Assembly (NCBI GenBank): GCA_023384095.1
Contig: JAHDXT010000001.1
Location: 62,001-126,000, forward strand
Direction: 5' to 3'
Source of the DNA: Hyphomicrobiaceae bacterium
GTDB taxonomy: Bacteria; Pseudomonadota; Alphaproteobacteria; Rhizobiales; Hyphomicrobiaceae
Length of the DNA: 64,000 nt
Shown: positions 40,602-51,690 of the stretch, piece after piece
How the letters are laid out: every line of letters begins with the position of its first letter
How positions within the stretch are numbered: position 1 is the first letter of the stretch
Translations under genes and position numbers: made by a program
Notes under the pieces: model-generated
The model's database searches: none
What the model saw: only the letters and a program-made list of their open reading frames with translations
What the model was told of the DNA's origin: nothing

Positions 40602-42431
40602 GTGCCGATCATGACAGCTTCGAGCCGAAGGCCACCCGCCAGGCAGGACTGGGAGGCGCTCGCCGCGCGCGCCGTCCATACCGGCGATCTCAAGGGGGCG
40701 AGAGCTGCCTACATCGAGGCGCTCCGCCACGATCGCCGCAACGCCCAGGTCCATTTCAATCAGGCCGCGGTTCTGGCTGCGTTGGGCGAGATCGACGAGT
40801 CCGCTGTCCACCTGACCGAGGCCCTGCGCCTCAAACCGCAACACGAGGAGGCGGCGATCAGGCTGTCGCGCCTGCTGGCCCGTTTTGCGGTCGACGCCAG
40901 CCGTCTGGACCCGTTCGGGCTCAAGGCGGCGCTCGGGATCGCCGCCATCGACTCGCAGCCCGCCGCCGACGCGGCCTTCAGGCTTCTCGCCGCGGCTTCG
41001 CCGGAGCTTGCCGGTGCCTTGCAGGCGGCGCGGGCGGGACAGGCGGAGGATACGGCGCACAGGCTGCTCGCAAGCCGCACCTCGGAAGTCCTCAAGTCCG
41101 ACCTGCTGCTCGCGGCGCTGGCGGCCGGGGTCGTCATGGATGCCGGCCTCGAGCGGCTGCTGACGGCGCTGAGGCGCACCCTGCTCCTCGAGGTCGCTCC
41201 CGAGCGCTTCGAGGACCGCGCGCTCTATGCCTTCGCGCTCGGCCTGCTGGTGCAGGGCTGGAACAACGACCAGGCCTGGGCCGTCAGCGACGAGGAGGCC
41301 CGGGCGCTCGACAGGATCGCGATCGACAAGTCTGCCCTCCTAGCCGGCGACCTGGAAATGGCGCGCCGCCTGCTGCTGCTCGGGCTCTACCGCCCGCTCG
41401 ACGGCATTCTTGCCCCGGCGGAGGCCAATTCATGGAGCCATATCCGGCCCAAGCCGCTGCGCGACCTCGTCGGGCCGCGGCTCGAGCGCCAGCGCGAGGA
41501 GGAGCGCGCTGCCGCTGCCATCCCCCGGCTTGCGCCAGTTGCCGACGACACGTCACGCCGGGTCGCGCGCCAGTACGAGGCGAGCCCCTATCCGCGCTGG
41601 CAGAGTCTGCACGTCTCGGCCGCGGGGGCCATGAAGGCCGTCCTCTCCCGGTTCGTGGAGCCCGCGCGCCTGGTGTTCATGGACGGCCGCTTCGACGTGC
41701 TGATCGCGGGCGCCGGCACCGGCAAGCAGGCGCTGCAGTCGGCCTTCGCATACGGGCCGGACGCCCGGCTGCTCGCCGTGGACCTGTCGGCCGCGAGCCT
41801 CGGTTACGCCCAGTGCGCAGCCACGCGCTACGGCGTCGGCAACGTCGAGCTCATGGTCGCCGACATCCTCGACCTCGGCCGGCTCGAGAGACGCTTCGAT
41901 ATCATCGAGTGCGTCGGCGTGCTGCATCACATGGCCGACCCGTGGAACGGCTGGCGCAAGCTGCTCGCGTGCCTGAAGCCCGGCGGCCTCATGTATGTCG
42001 GCCTCTACAGCGCCGTGTCGCGCGCCAACCTCCGAGCTCTGCGGGAGGACCCGGATTATCCCGGCCCGGACTGCGACGACGACGCCGCACGAGCCTACCG
42101 CGCCCGGATCCTCGGCCGGCCGGCCGGCTCGCCCGCCGCCGAGCTGACCGCCTCCCGCGACTTCTATACGCTCCACGAGTTCCGCGACCTCGCGCTCCAC
42201 GCCTCGGAGCAGCACGTGACGCTCGACGAGATCGGCCGCTTCCTCGACGAGAACGGGCTCGCGTTCCGCGGCTTCACGCTCGATCCGGTGATCCTGAACG
42301 CGTTCATGGCCGAGCATCCCGGGAGCCAATGGCCGGGCAGCCTGGCCGAGTGGCAGGAGTTCGAGCGCGCCCGGCCCAGCACCTTCGACGCCATGTATCG
42401 CTTCTGGTGCGAGCGGCTGCCGCCCGGCTGA
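40602..42431 (+). CDS. TPR-containing SAM-dependent methyltransferase
   Basis: N-terminal TPR-like helices (DLKGARAAYIEALRHDRRNAQVHFNQAAVLAALGE), C-terminal class I MTase VLIAGAGTGKQALQSAFAYGPDARLLAVDLSAASLGYA...FDIIECVGVLHHMADPWNGWRKLLACLKPGG. Confidence 0.85.
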   Translation: MPIMTASSRRPPARQDWEALAARAVHTGDLKGARAAYIEALRHDRRNAQVHFNQAAVLAALGEIDESAVHLTEALRLKPQHEEAAIRLSRLLARFAVDASRLDPFGLKAALGIAAIDSQPAADAAFRLLAAASPELAGALQAARAGQAEDTAHRLLASRTSEVLKSDLLLAALAAGVVMDAGLERLLTALRRTLLLEVAPERFEDRALYAFALGLLVQGWNNDQAWAVSDEEARALDRIAIDKSALLAGDLEMARRLLLLGLYRPLDGILAPAEANSWSHIRPKPLRDLVGPRLERQREEERAAAAIPRLAPVADDTSRRVARQYEASPYPRWQSLHVSAAGAMKAVLSRFVEPARLVFMDGRFDVLIAGAGTGKQALQSAFAYGPDARLLAVDLSAASLGYAQCAATRYGVGNVELMVADILDLGRLERRFDIIECVGVLHHMADPWNGWRKLLACLKPGGLMYVGLYSAVSRANLRALREDPDYPGPDCDDDAARAYRARILGRPAGSPAAELTASRDFYTLHEFRDLALHASEQHVTLDEIGRFLDENGLAFRGFTLDPVILNAFMAEHPGSQWPGSLAEWQEFERARPSTFDAMYRFWCERLPPG

Positions 42432-42524
42432 TCTCTCCTCAGCCGCAATGAGGGCTTGCGCCGGGTGGCGAAGGAACCTAGCTGAACGCAGGCCTTCAAG
42501 GGGTGGGATCAGGACAGCCAGACG

Positions 42525-43049
42525 ATGGACTTCACGGAGTATGTCGGCCCGACTGTGGCGTTCATCCAGGCGAACCAGGCTTGGGCCCCGCCGATCGTCT
42601 TCGGCCTCGCGCTCGGGGAGAGCCTCGCGTTCCTGTCGCTCGTTCTGCCGTCGACGGTGTTCCTGATCGCGATCGGCGGCATGCTCGGAGCCAGCGGCAT
42701 CGACTTCTTCCCGGTCTGGATCGCGGCGGGGCTCGGCGGCTCCCTCGGCTATGCCTTGTCGTACTGGGCGGGGCTCTACTTCAAGGATTCGATCCACAAG
42801 GCCTGGCCGTTCAGCCGCTACCCGGAGATGATCCCCAAGGGGCAGCAGTTCTTCGACAAGTATGGCGCCTTCGGCGTATTCCTCGGCCACTTCTTCGGGC
42901 CGGTCCGCGCCGTCATCCCCGTGGTGGCCGGAATGTACGCCATGCGCCAGCTCCCGTTCCAGATCGCCAACGTCAGCTCGGCGTTTCTCTGGGCGGCCGG
43001 CGTCCTGGCGCCCAGCACGTTCGGCATGAAGTGGCTGGTGGGAGCATGA
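42525..43049 (+). CDS. DedA-family membrane protein (first of two tandem)
   Basis: GESLAFLSLVLPSTVFLIAIGGM; FDKYGAFGVFLGHFFGPVRAVIPVVAGMYAM. Confidence 0.88.
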   Translation: MDFTEYVGPTVAFIQANQAWAPPIVFGLALGESLAFLSLVLPSTVFLIAIGGMLGASGIDFFPVWIAAGLGGSLGYALSYWAGLYFKDSIHKAWPFSRYPEMIPKGQQFFDKYGAFGVFLGHFFGPVRAVIPVVAGMYAMRQLPFQIANVSSAFLWAAGVLAPSTFGMKWLVGA

Positions 43050-43173
43050 ACGTCCCCGGCGCGCGGGCCGCAAGAGCATAAATTGTGGCAGCCGTGCTCC
43101 CGATCATCATCGAAACGACATTCCGGGCTGGATAGTTGAACCAGGCGGCGTTGCAACAGGCGGTGTCCCCAGG

Positions 43174-43707
43174 GTGCTTACGACGCTGTTCTCGGCCGAG
43201 GGCTGGACAGATGCGATATTGTCGCTGGTCGGCGGCAATGTGCATTTCACCGGACTGCTGGTGTTCGTCCTGGGACTGGCCGAAAGCATTGCGCTGATAT
43301 CGCTGTTCGTCCCCTCCACGATCCTCTTCCTCGGCATCGGCGCCGTGCACAGCGCCGCTGGCGGCGAGTTCTGGCCGGTGTGGCTGTCGGGCGCCGCAGG
43401 AGCCTGGATCGGCGATTGCTTCTCGTACGGCCTCGGGCGCTATTTCAAGCAGGATGCCGGCAGGGTCTGGCCGATCCGCAAGTTCCCGGACCTCATCCCG
43501 AGGGGCCAGATGCTGTGCGAGCGATGGGGCATCCTCGGCATCGTCGTCGGCAAGTTCATCGGGGGCTTGAGACCGTTCGTGCCCGTCGTCGCCGGCATGC
43601 TGAGCATGCCCTGGGCCCTGTTCCTGCCCGGCAGCGCCGTCTCCTGTCTGATATGGGCGGGCGCCTTCCTGGCCCCGGGCTACGGCATCAACATCATGCT
43701 GAACTAG
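43174..43707 (+). CDS. DedA-family membrane protein (second of two tandem), GTG start
   Basis: LAESIALISLFVPSTILFLGIGAV; CERWGILGIVVGKFIGGLRPFVPVVAGMLSM. Confidence 0.88.
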   Translation: MLTTLFSAEGWTDAILSLVGGNVHFTGLLVFVLGLAESIALISLFVPSTILFLGIGAVHSAAGGEFWPVWLSGAAGAWIGDCFSYGLGRYFKQDAGRVWPIRKFPDLIPRGQMLCERWGILGIVVGKFIGGLRPFVPVVAGMLSMPWALFLPGSAVSCLIWAGAFLAPGYGINIMLN

Positions 43708-44116
43708 CGCGAGGGGCCGTGCAGGTACAGGCGACCCAGGGCCGCAATACGCGTGGGGGCGAGCTCGTGGCCACTTATGATCGCCGGTGAGGCTTCGCCA
43801 CGGAGGTCCGCGTCACTCGTCATATCCGGTCGTTGGCGCCCGCTACGGCAGAAGAGCCGTGCCGGGCGCTCGATATGCGCCAAATTGCCTCTTTGCCGCA
43901 GGGCTCCCGCGCCTTGAGGCCATCAACAAACGGTGCCAAAAGGTCTGCGTGGCAAAAAGCGCCGTTCTGAGCGGGGGACTTGCCGACTTATAGATTGCGG
44001 CTGTTCGGTACGATCGCCGCGCGGGCTCTGGCGCTCGCCGGAGTGCGGGGCGGCGGCAGTCCAAGGTCGCGCGGATCGCTGGGGATCGGGCATTCGCAGG
44101 TAGCAGGGAGGCTCAA

Positions 44117-44653
44117 TTGAGCTCACACGCCGAGGAGCCAACACGTCGGGACTTCCTGACGATCGCGGGCACCGCCTTCGCGGCCGTCGGCGGCGCCATG
44201 GCGCTGTGGCCGTTCATCGCGCAGATGAACCCCGATGCATCGACCCAGGCGCTCGCCTCCGTCGAGATCGACCTGACGCCGGTCAAGGCCGGGCAGGCGA
44301 TCACGGTGATGTGGCGCGGCAAGCCCGTCTTCATCCGCAACCGCACGCCGGAGGAGATCGAGAAGGCGGCGGCGACCCCTGTCGGCGAGCTTCCCGATCC
44401 CGAATCCGATCTGCAGCGCGTCAAGAAGGGCCGCGAGAACTGGCTCGTGCTCGTCGGCATCTGCACCCACCTCGGCTGCATCCCGAAGGGCCAGAGCCTC
44501 GCTGACATGAAGGGGGACTACGGCGGCTGGTTCTGCCCGTGCCACGGCTCCCACTACGACCTTTCGGGGCGCATCCGCAAAGGCCCCGCACCTCGCAACC
44601 TCGAGGTGCCGGCTTACGAGTTCGTCGAGGACACCAAGATCAGGATCGGCTGA
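44117..44653 (+). CDS. petA: Ubiquinol-cytochrome c reductase iron-sulfur (Rieske) subunit, TTG start
   Basis: Tat-like [23 protein letters not shown]...[26 protein letters not shown]. Confidence 0.96.
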   Translation: MSSHAEEPTRRDFLTIAGTAFAAVGGAMALWPFIAQMNPDASTQALASVEIDLTPVKAGQAITVMWRGKPVFIRNRTPEEIEKAAATPVGELPDPESDLQRVKKGRENWLVLVGICTHLGCIPKGQSLADMKGDYGGWFCPCHGSHYDLSGRIRKGPAPRNLEVPAYEFVEDTKIRIG

Positions 44654-44667
44654 GGATCGCCAACGTC

Positions 44668-45948
44668 ATGTCTACACATCCGTCGTCCTACGAGCCGAGG
44701 TCCGGCGTCGCGAAGTGGATGGACGAGCGCCTGCCGGTCGCGCGCCTGATGCACGGGCAGTTCGTCGACTTCCCGACTCCGCGCAACCTGAACTATCTGT
44801 GGACCTTCGGCGGCATCCTGACGTTCGTGCTGGGCGTCCAGCTCCTGACCGGCATCGTGCTCGCGATGCATTACGTGCCGAGCGCAGGCGGCGCGTTCGA
44901 TTCGATCGAGCACATCCGCCGTGACGTCAACTACGGCTGGCTGCTGCGCAATCTGCACGCGGTCGGCGCGTCCATGTTCTTCTTCGCCGTCTACGTCCAC
45001 ATCTTCCGCGGCCTCTATTACGGGTCCTACAAGGCCCCGCGCGAGGTGCTGTGGATCATCGGCGTCATCATCTATCTGGTCATGATGGCCACCGCCTTCC
45101 TCGGCTACACGCTGCCCTGGGGCCAGATGAGCTTCTGGGGCGCCACCGTCATCACGAACTTCTTCTCCGCCATCCCCCTGGTAGGCGAGAGCGTCGTGCA
45201 GTGGCTGTGGGGCGGCTACGCGGTCTCAGGCGTCACGCTCAACCGCTTCTACAGTCTGCACTACCTGCTGCCGTTCGTGCTGGTCGGGCTGGTCGCGCTG
45301 CACATCTGGGCCCTGCACGTGACCGGGCAGAACAACCCGACGGGCATCGAGCCGCAGACCAGGTCCGACACGGTGCCGATGAGCCCCTACGCGATCTCGA
45401 AGGACATGTTCGCGCTGGCGGTGTTCATCATCCTGTTCGCGTGGTTCGTGTTCTTCATGCCCGACTATCTCGGGCATGCCGACAACTACAATCAGGCGAA
45501 CCCGCTGGTGACCCCATCGCACATCGTGCCCGAATGGTACTTCCTGCCCTTCTACGCGATCCTGCGCGCCGTCCCCTCCAAGCTCGGCGGCGTCGTCGCG
45601 ATGGTCGGGGCCATAGCGATCCTGGTCTTCGTACCGTGGCTCGACACCTCGCGGGTGCGGTCGACCAAGTACCGGCCGCTCTATTTCTGGTTCTTCTGGG
45701 CGTTCGTGTTCACCTGCCTCGCACTCGGCTATCTCGGCGCCAAGCCGGCGGAGGGCGTCTACGTGACGTGGGCCCGCGTCTTCACCTTCTACTATTTCGC
45801 GCACTTCCTGATCGTCATGCCGATAGTCGGCGTGATCGAGACACCGACCGGGATGCCCCGCTCGATCAGCGACGACGTCCTCGGCAAGGGCAATGGAGGA
45901 AGCGCGCTATCCCCCGCGACAGCGGCGGCGGCGGCCGAGAAGCGGTGA
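44668..45948 (+). CDS. petB: Cytochrome b subunit of bc1 complex
   Basis: [31 protein letters not shown]...[25 protein letters not shown]. Confidence 0.97.
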   Translation: MSTHPSSYEPRSGVAKWMDERLPVARLMHGQFVDFPTPRNLNYLWTFGGILTFVLGVQLLTGIVLAMHYVPSAGGAFDSIEHIRRDVNYGWLLRNLHAVGASMFFFAVYVHIFRGLYYGSYKAPREVLWIIGVIIYLVMMATAFLGYTLPWGQMSFWGATVITNFFSAIPLVGESVVQWLWGGYAVSGVTLNRFYSLHYLLPFVLVGLVALHIWALHVTGQNNPTGIEPQTRSDTVPMSPYAISKDMFALAVFIILFAWFVFFMPDYLGHADNYNQANPLVTPSHIVPEWYFLPFYAILRAVPSKLGGVVAMVGAIAILVFVPWLDTSRVRSTKYRPLYFWFFWAFVFTCLALGYLGAKPAEGVYVTWARVFTFYYFAHFLIVMPIVGVIETPTGMPRSISDDVLGKGNGGSALSPATAAAAAEKR

Positions 45949-45974
45949 GGGTCGGGGAGGCGAGGTTCGAAGCA

Positions 45975-46841
45975 ATGGTCACAATCAGGAAAAACTTCGG
46001 GGTCCTGCTGGCGGCGGGTCTGCTGGCCGTGACGGCGCAAGCCGCGCCGGCCGCCGAGGCCGTTCAGATCGAGCGGCAGAGCTGGCCCTTCGCCGGCTTC
46101 TTCGGCACCTTCGACCGGGCGCAACTGCAGCGGGGCTATCAGGTCTACACCGAGGTGTGCGCGAGCTGCCACGAGCTCAAGCGGATCCACTATCGCAACC
46201 TGGCGCAAGAGGGTGGGCCCGAGTTCCCGGCCGATGCCGTCGCCGCACTGGCGGCCGCAGCCGAGGTCCAGGACGGGCCCAACGACGAGGGCAAGATGTT
46301 CAAGCGGCCGGGCCGTCTGTCCGACCCGCTGCCGACGCTCTACGCCAACGAGCAGGAGGCGCGCTCGATCCACAACGGCGCCTACCCGCCCGACCTGTCG
46401 CTGATGGCGCGGGCGCGCAACGCCGAGAACGTGGCGCCCTGGTTCATCCATCCGTTCCTGATGCTGCGCGACATCGCGGTCGGCTACCAGGAGGGCGGCG
46501 CCGACTACCTCCACGCGCTGCTGACCGGCTACGAGGAGACGCCGCCGGAGGGCGTCGAGGTGATGGAGGGGATGAACTACAATACGGCTTTCCCCGGCCA
46601 CCAGATCGCCATGGTCAATCCATTCGGCGGCGGCGACGGCCAGGTGACCTACGCCGACGGCACACGCCCCACGGTGGAGAACTACGCGCGCGACGTCGCC
46701 GCGTTCCTGTCATGGACCGCCGATCCGCGGCTCGAGGAGCGCAAGCGCATCGGATGGATGGTCATTCTGTACCTCGTCATCACCGCCGGGCTGCTCTATG
46801 CCGGCAAGAAGCGGCTCTGGTCGCGTTTGGGCGGCCACTAG
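45975..46841 (+). CDS. petC: Cytochrome c1
   Basis: Signal peptide; YTEVCASCHELKRIHYRNL; GADYLHALLTGYEETPPEG; MNYNTAFPGHQIAM; C-terminal TM anchor. Confidence 0.97.
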   Translation: MVTIRKNFGVLLAAGLLAVTAQAAPAAEAVQIERQSWPFAGFFGTFDRAQLQRGYQVYTEVCASCHELKRIHYRNLAQEGGPEFPADAVAALAAAAEVQDGPNDEGKMFKRPGRLSDPLPTLYANEQEARSIHNGAYPPDLSLMARARNAENVAPWFIHPFLMLRDIAVGYQEGGADYLHALLTGYEETPPEGVEVMEGMNYNTAFPGHQIAMVNPFGGGDGQVTYADGTRPTVENYARDVAAFLSWTADPRLEERKRIGWMVILYLVITAGLLYAGKKRLWSRLGGH

Positions 46842-46860
46842 CCGGCACCGCGCCCATCTG

Positions 46861-46889
46861 AAAGGCCTCGTCAGCGAGGCCTTTTCTCG
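46861..46889 (+). terminator. Rho-independent terminator after petC
   Basis: AAAGGCCTCG-TCAG-CGAGGCCTTTTCTCGTT: 7-bp G/C stem, tetraloop, T-run. Confidence 0.85.
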
Positions 46890-47000
46890 TTAAGTCTTCC
46901 CCGGTTGCTGAACGTCCTCTCTTCCCATTGCTGGGGAGAGCGAGAGCCTGCCCCGGACTTGATCCCCGAGGGTGAGCAGGAATTGGCGCTGCGGCCCGCG

Positions 47001-47045
47001 ACTGCCCCTCACACCGACCCTCTCCCCGCACGCGGGGAGAGGGGG
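47001..47045. repeat. Family B repeat copy 2
   Basis: ACTGCCCCTCACACCGACCCTCTCCCCGCACGCGGGGAGAGGGGG; nearly identical to 33735-33777. Confidence 0.8.
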
Positions 47046-47130
47046 ATGGCGGCAGGCGTGGCCGACGGCCCTCAGACCCTCGCAAGCGGGGAGAAGGAGG
47101 GGATGGCGGCAGCATGAAAGGCAAACGGTC

Positions 47131-48006
47131 ATGACGCGGGCGGTTCTCGGCATCATCGGCGGCAGTGGGCTCTATCATCTGCCGAACCTCGCCAACCCGC
47201 GCTGGGAGAAGGTGGCGAGCCCCTGGGGCGAGCCGTCGGACGAGATCCTGTTCGCCGAGGTCGACGGGCTGCCGGTCCGCTTCCTGCCCCGCCATGGCCG
47301 CGGTCATCCGCACTCGCCCACCGGCATCGACTACCGGGCCAACATCGACGCCCTGAAGCGGACCGGAGTCACCGACCTCGTGTCGGTCTCGGCCTGCGGC
47401 TCGCTGCGCGAGGATCTGCCGCCCGGCATGTTCGTGCTCGTCGACCAGTTCATCGACCGCACCTTCGCGCGCGAGAAGAGCTTCTTCGGCAACGGGCTCG
47501 TCGCGCACGTCTCGGTCGCCGACCCGGTCAGCCCGGCGCTCGCCGACGAGGTCGAGAAGGCGCTCAGGTCCGAAGGGCTCGCCTATCGCCGCGGCGGCAC
47601 CTACCTCGTCATGGAGGGTCCGCAGTTCTCCACGCGCGCGGAATCGAACCTCTATCGGTCCTGGGGCTGCGACGTGATCGGCATGACCAACATGCCTGAG
47701 GCCAAGCTCGCCCGCGAGGCGGAGATCTGCTATGCGACGCTCGCCATGGTCACCGATTACGACTGCTGGCACGAGGAGCACGCCCATGTCGATGTCCCGG
47801 CCGTGCTCGCGGTCATGAAGACCAATACAGAGCACGCGCAGCGCATGCTCGGCCGGCTGGCTGCCCAGTTCCCGCGCGAGCACATCCCGTGTCCGATCGG
47901 CTCCGACCGGGCGCTCGAGGCGGCCATCATCACGGCGCCCGACCTGCGCGATCCCGCCCTCGCGGCCAAGCTCGATGCAGTCGCCGGCCGTGTCCTCGGG
48001 GCGTGA
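47131..48006 (+). CDS. mtnP: S-methyl-5'-thioadenosine phosphorylase
   Basis: RAVLGIIGGSGLYHLPNL...RHGRGHPHSPTGIDYRANIDALK...GPQFSTRAESNLYRSWGCDVIGMTNMPEAKLAREAEICYATLAMVTDYDCW. Confidence 0.96.
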   Translation: MTRAVLGIIGGSGLYHLPNLANPRWEKVASPWGEPSDEILFAEVDGLPVRFLPRHGRGHPHSPTGIDYRANIDALKRTGVTDLVSVSACGSLREDLPPGMFVLVDQFIDRTFAREKSFFGNGLVAHVSVADPVSPALADEVEKALRSEGLAYRRGGTYLVMEGPQFSTRAESNLYRSWGCDVIGMTNMPEAKLAREAEICYATLAMVTDYDCWHEEHAHVDVPAVLAVMKTNTEHAQRMLGRLAAQFPREHIPCPIGSDRALEAAIITAPDLRDPALAAKLDAVAGRVLGA

Positions 48007-48012
48007 GGCCGC

Positions 48013-48375
48013 TCACGAGCCGCCGGATTGCCCGGCCTTGGGCGGCGCGGCCTTGTCCATCTCGTCGATGGCGAGGATGGAATGCGCGTAAGCCCCTCCG
48101 GCGCGCATCTCTGCCGCGACCCAGATCGCCTCCATCAACTCCTCCCTGGTCGCGCCATGCCGAAGAGCAGCCTTGGTATGCCCCTTGATGCAATACGGGC
48201 ACTGGGTGACATGCGCCACGGCGACCGCAATGATCTGCTTCATCTTGGCGGGGAGCGCCCCGTCGGCGAACACCTGCTTGCTGAAGGCCCGGAAAGCAGC
48301 CTCGGTCTCCGGCGCAAGCTGGCGGCGCTTCTGCGCAGTCTCGATCGATGCCGACGGATAGAGTGCGTCCGACAT
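48013..48375 (-). CDS. Carboxymuconolactone decarboxylase/AhpD-like family protein
   Basis: KMKQIIAVAVAHVTQCPYCIKGHTKAALRHGATREELMEAIWVAAEMRAGGAYAH (CxxC...H). Confidence 0.92.
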   Translation of the reverse strand: MSDALYPSASIETAQKRRQLAPETEAAFRAFSKQVFADGALPAKMKQIIAVAVAHVTQCPYCIKGHTKAALRHGATREELMEAIWVAAEMRAGGAYAHSILAIDEMDKAAPPKAGQSGGS

Positions 48376-48530
48376 GAATGCCTCCTCGTTGGGGAGTCCG
48401 GCGTCAGCCCGCCCGCGGCGGAGCGCGGGAGCTTCGCCCTGCCGGCATCGTGCCGGCAGCGCAACGAGTATGGGTCGGCCTGCGCGCGCGAGGCAACGCG
48501 ACCTTTCGCATGCCTCGGCCCTGATCCCGA

Positions 48531-48917
48531 TCAGCTCGGCGGGAACAGAATGAGGATCTGCATCTTTACCAGATCGGGGAACCAGGCCTGCAGCGCGTGC
48601 CCCGCGCTCCACACCATCAGCCCGAGCACGATGAGCGCCGGCACGGCCGCGAACACCGCCTTCAGGAAGAAGCCCATGAGGTGGAGCAGGGGAATCTCGA
48701 GCCGGGTCACGGTGACCGAGCCGGAGCCCGCCGCCTGCATCAGGTCCTGCGCGCCGGTGCGATAGGCTGCGGGTTCCGCGGCCTCGGCCAGCGCGCGCTC
48801 TCGTGCTTCGCGGGCCTGCCGCTCCCGGGCGGCGCGTTCCCGCCGGAACGTGCGGGGCAGATCGTCCGGTCCGCCATCCGCAACCGGGATCGTGAAAGGA
48901 GGGTCAGAAACAGCCAT
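48531..48917 (-). CDS. Small membrane protein, hypothetical
   Basis: Charged RRERAARERQAREARERALAEAAE segment then TM FFLKAVFAAVPALIVLGLMVWSAGHALQAWF. Confidence 0.6.
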   Translation of the reverse strand: MAVSDPPFTIPVADGGPDDLPRTFRRERAARERQAREARERALAEAAEPAAYRTGAQDLMQAAGSGSVTVTRLEIPLLHLMGFFLKAVFAAVPALIVLGLMVWSAGHALQAWFPDLVKMQILILFPPS

Positions 48918-49063
48918 GATGAAACCTCGAACCGCCAGCTCGCGAGCGCGCTTGCGGCCGGCATCCCCGGCGATGCCGACCCGCGGGCGCACCCTCAACT
49001 CCCTACCCTCCGTCAACCGATATTGATACTTTGCGCCGCCAATTGGGCGCCGAGGAGGTGGAG

Positions 49064-49594
49064 GTGGAGAATCTGAAGCGGCTGATCCGCACCATTCCGG
49101 ATTATCCCAAGCCGGGCATCATGTTCCGCGACGTCACGACCCTTCTGCGCGACGCGGACGGCTTCGAGCAGGCGATCATCGCGCTGGCCAGGCCGTTCGA
49201 GACGGAACGGGTCGATGCGGTCGCCGGCATCGAGGCGCGCGGGTTCATTCTCGGCGGCGCCGTCGCCGACCGGCTCGGCTGCGGCTTCGTCCCGATCCGC
49301 AAGAAGGGCAAGCTGCCCTGGAAGACCATCGGGCAGGAGTACACGCTGGAGTACGGCGTCGATGCCATCGAGATCCACGAGGATGCGATCCGCACGGGCG
49401 AGCGCATCCTCATCGTCGACGACCTGATCGCCACGGGCGGCACCGCCGAGGCGGCCGCCAAGCTCGTGCGCCGCTCGGGCGGCGAGGTGGTCGGCGCCGC
49501 GTTCGTCATCGACCTCCCGGAGCTGGGCGGGCTCGGCAAGCTCGAGGAGCATGGCGTCAGGTGCCATGCGCTGGTCGCTTTCGAGGGACATTGA
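49064..49594 (+). CDS. apt: Adenine phosphoribosyltransferase (GTG start preferred)
   Basis: [34 protein letters not shown]...[11 protein letters not shown]...[27 protein letters not shown] upstream of GTG 49064. Confidence 0.94.
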   Translation: MENLKRLIRTIPDYPKPGIMFRDVTTLLRDADGFEQAIIALARPFETERVDAVAGIEARGFILGGAVADRLGCGFVPIRKKGKLPWKTIGQEYTLEYGVDAIEIHEDAIRTGERILIVDDLIATGGTAEAAAKLVRRSGGEVVGAAFVIDLPELGGLGKLEEHGVRCHALVAFEGH

Positions 49595-49837
49595 ATGGGC
49601 GGCGCGGGAAAGCGCCTGCCGCCGGAGAGGCTCCCCGAGGCGCTGGCGGCGATCGCATCCTGGCGCAGGGCTCCGGCTGCGGCCGTGGCCTGTCCGGTCT
49701 GCGGCGCTCCGGGGCTGGCGATCGTGGACCGCTCGGCCCGGCCGCACGCCGAGTGGTATGCGCTCTCGTGCGCGACTTGCGGATTGAGCGACACGATCCA
49801 CATTCCCATGAGGTCGGGCCGGGGCAGCATCGATTGA
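49595..49837 (+). CDS. Small zinc-ribbon-like protein, hypothetical
   Basis: ATG directly abuts apt stop; ACPVCGAPGLAIVDRSARPHAEWYALSCATCGLSDTIHIP (CxxC...CxxC). Confidence 0.65.
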   Translation: MGGAGKRLPPERLPEALAAIASWRRAPAAAVACPVCGAPGLAIVDRSARPHAEWYALSCATCGLSDTIHIPMRSGRGSID

Positions 49838-49876
49838 TCCGCGGGGCCTCGGGACAGGACGGTTTCGGAGCAGGCG

Positions 49877-50971
<1,095 letters not shown>

Positions 50972-51072
50972 CGCCCGACCCGAGGGATGCAGCGGGGCAC
51001 TCGCGGGCAGTTGATTTGACCGAGGCGCCGGGTGCGGTTTGATGCGGGACGGCAGCCGAAGGGAGATCCGCC

Positions 51073-51423
51073 ATGCCGACCCGCGCGAGCATTGCAGCCA
51101 CTCTCCTTCTCGCCGCGCTTGCGCCTGCGGCCGCGCACCATGGCTGGGGCAGCTACGACGCCCGCAATCCGGTCACCGTCGAGGGCAAGATCGTCACCTC
51201 GAAGTACGAGAATCCCCACGTGACCCTGACGGTCGAGGGCAACGACAAGGTGTGGACCCTGACGCTCGCCCCCACCTCGCGGATGCTCAACCGGGGGGCG
51301 CTGAAGGAGATGGTGGCGCCCGGCAACACGATCTCCGCCGTCGGCTATCCTTCGACGGTCAATGCGGACGAGATGCGTGCGGAGCGGATCACGGTCGACG
51401 GCAAGACGGTCGAGATGCGTTAG
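51073..51423 (+). CDS. Secreted DUF6152-like protein
   Basis: Signal peptide then AHHGWGSYDARNPVTVEGKIVTSKYENPHVTLTVE. Confidence 0.75.
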   Translation: MPTRASIAATLLLAALAPAAAHHGWGSYDARNPVTVEGKIVTSKYENPHVTLTVEGNDKVWTLTLAPTSRMLNRGALKEMVAPGNTISAVGYPSTVNADEMRAERITVDGKTVEMR

Positions 51424-51519
51424 AGTGTGTCAGACTTGAAACGGAGCATATCAGTTCACGCCTATCCCCCTTTCCAGCGGAAGCGGGCCAGGATGAGGGT
51501 GGCGCCAGTCGGTACGGGC

Positions 51520-51690
51520 GCCCTCCCCTTGACGGGGAGGGCGGCGCGGCGGAGCCGCGCGGGTGGGGTGGAGTTACGAGTGAGACGCCTGCGCCCGGGC
51601 ACCCCCACCCCCGACCCCTCCCCGCAAGGGGGAGGGGAGACGTGCTCGCTGCGCCTCAGTCGAACTCAACCGGAAAGACGTTAGATGTCG
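51520..51690. repeat. Family A repeat copy 2 (inverted relative to 15740-15900)
   Basis: GCCCTCCCCTTGACGGGGAGGGCGGCGCGGCGGAGCCGCGCGGGTGGGGTGG...CCCCCACCCCCGACCCCTCCCCGCAAGGGGGAGGGGAGACGTGCTCG. Confidence 0.85.

Noticed and set aside
43708-44116. Additional small genes in the gap before petA (ORFs at 43787-43993 plus, 43843-44064 minus)
   Set aside because: No recognisable motif, no good RBS, Arg/Pro-rich translations; treated as noncoding leader
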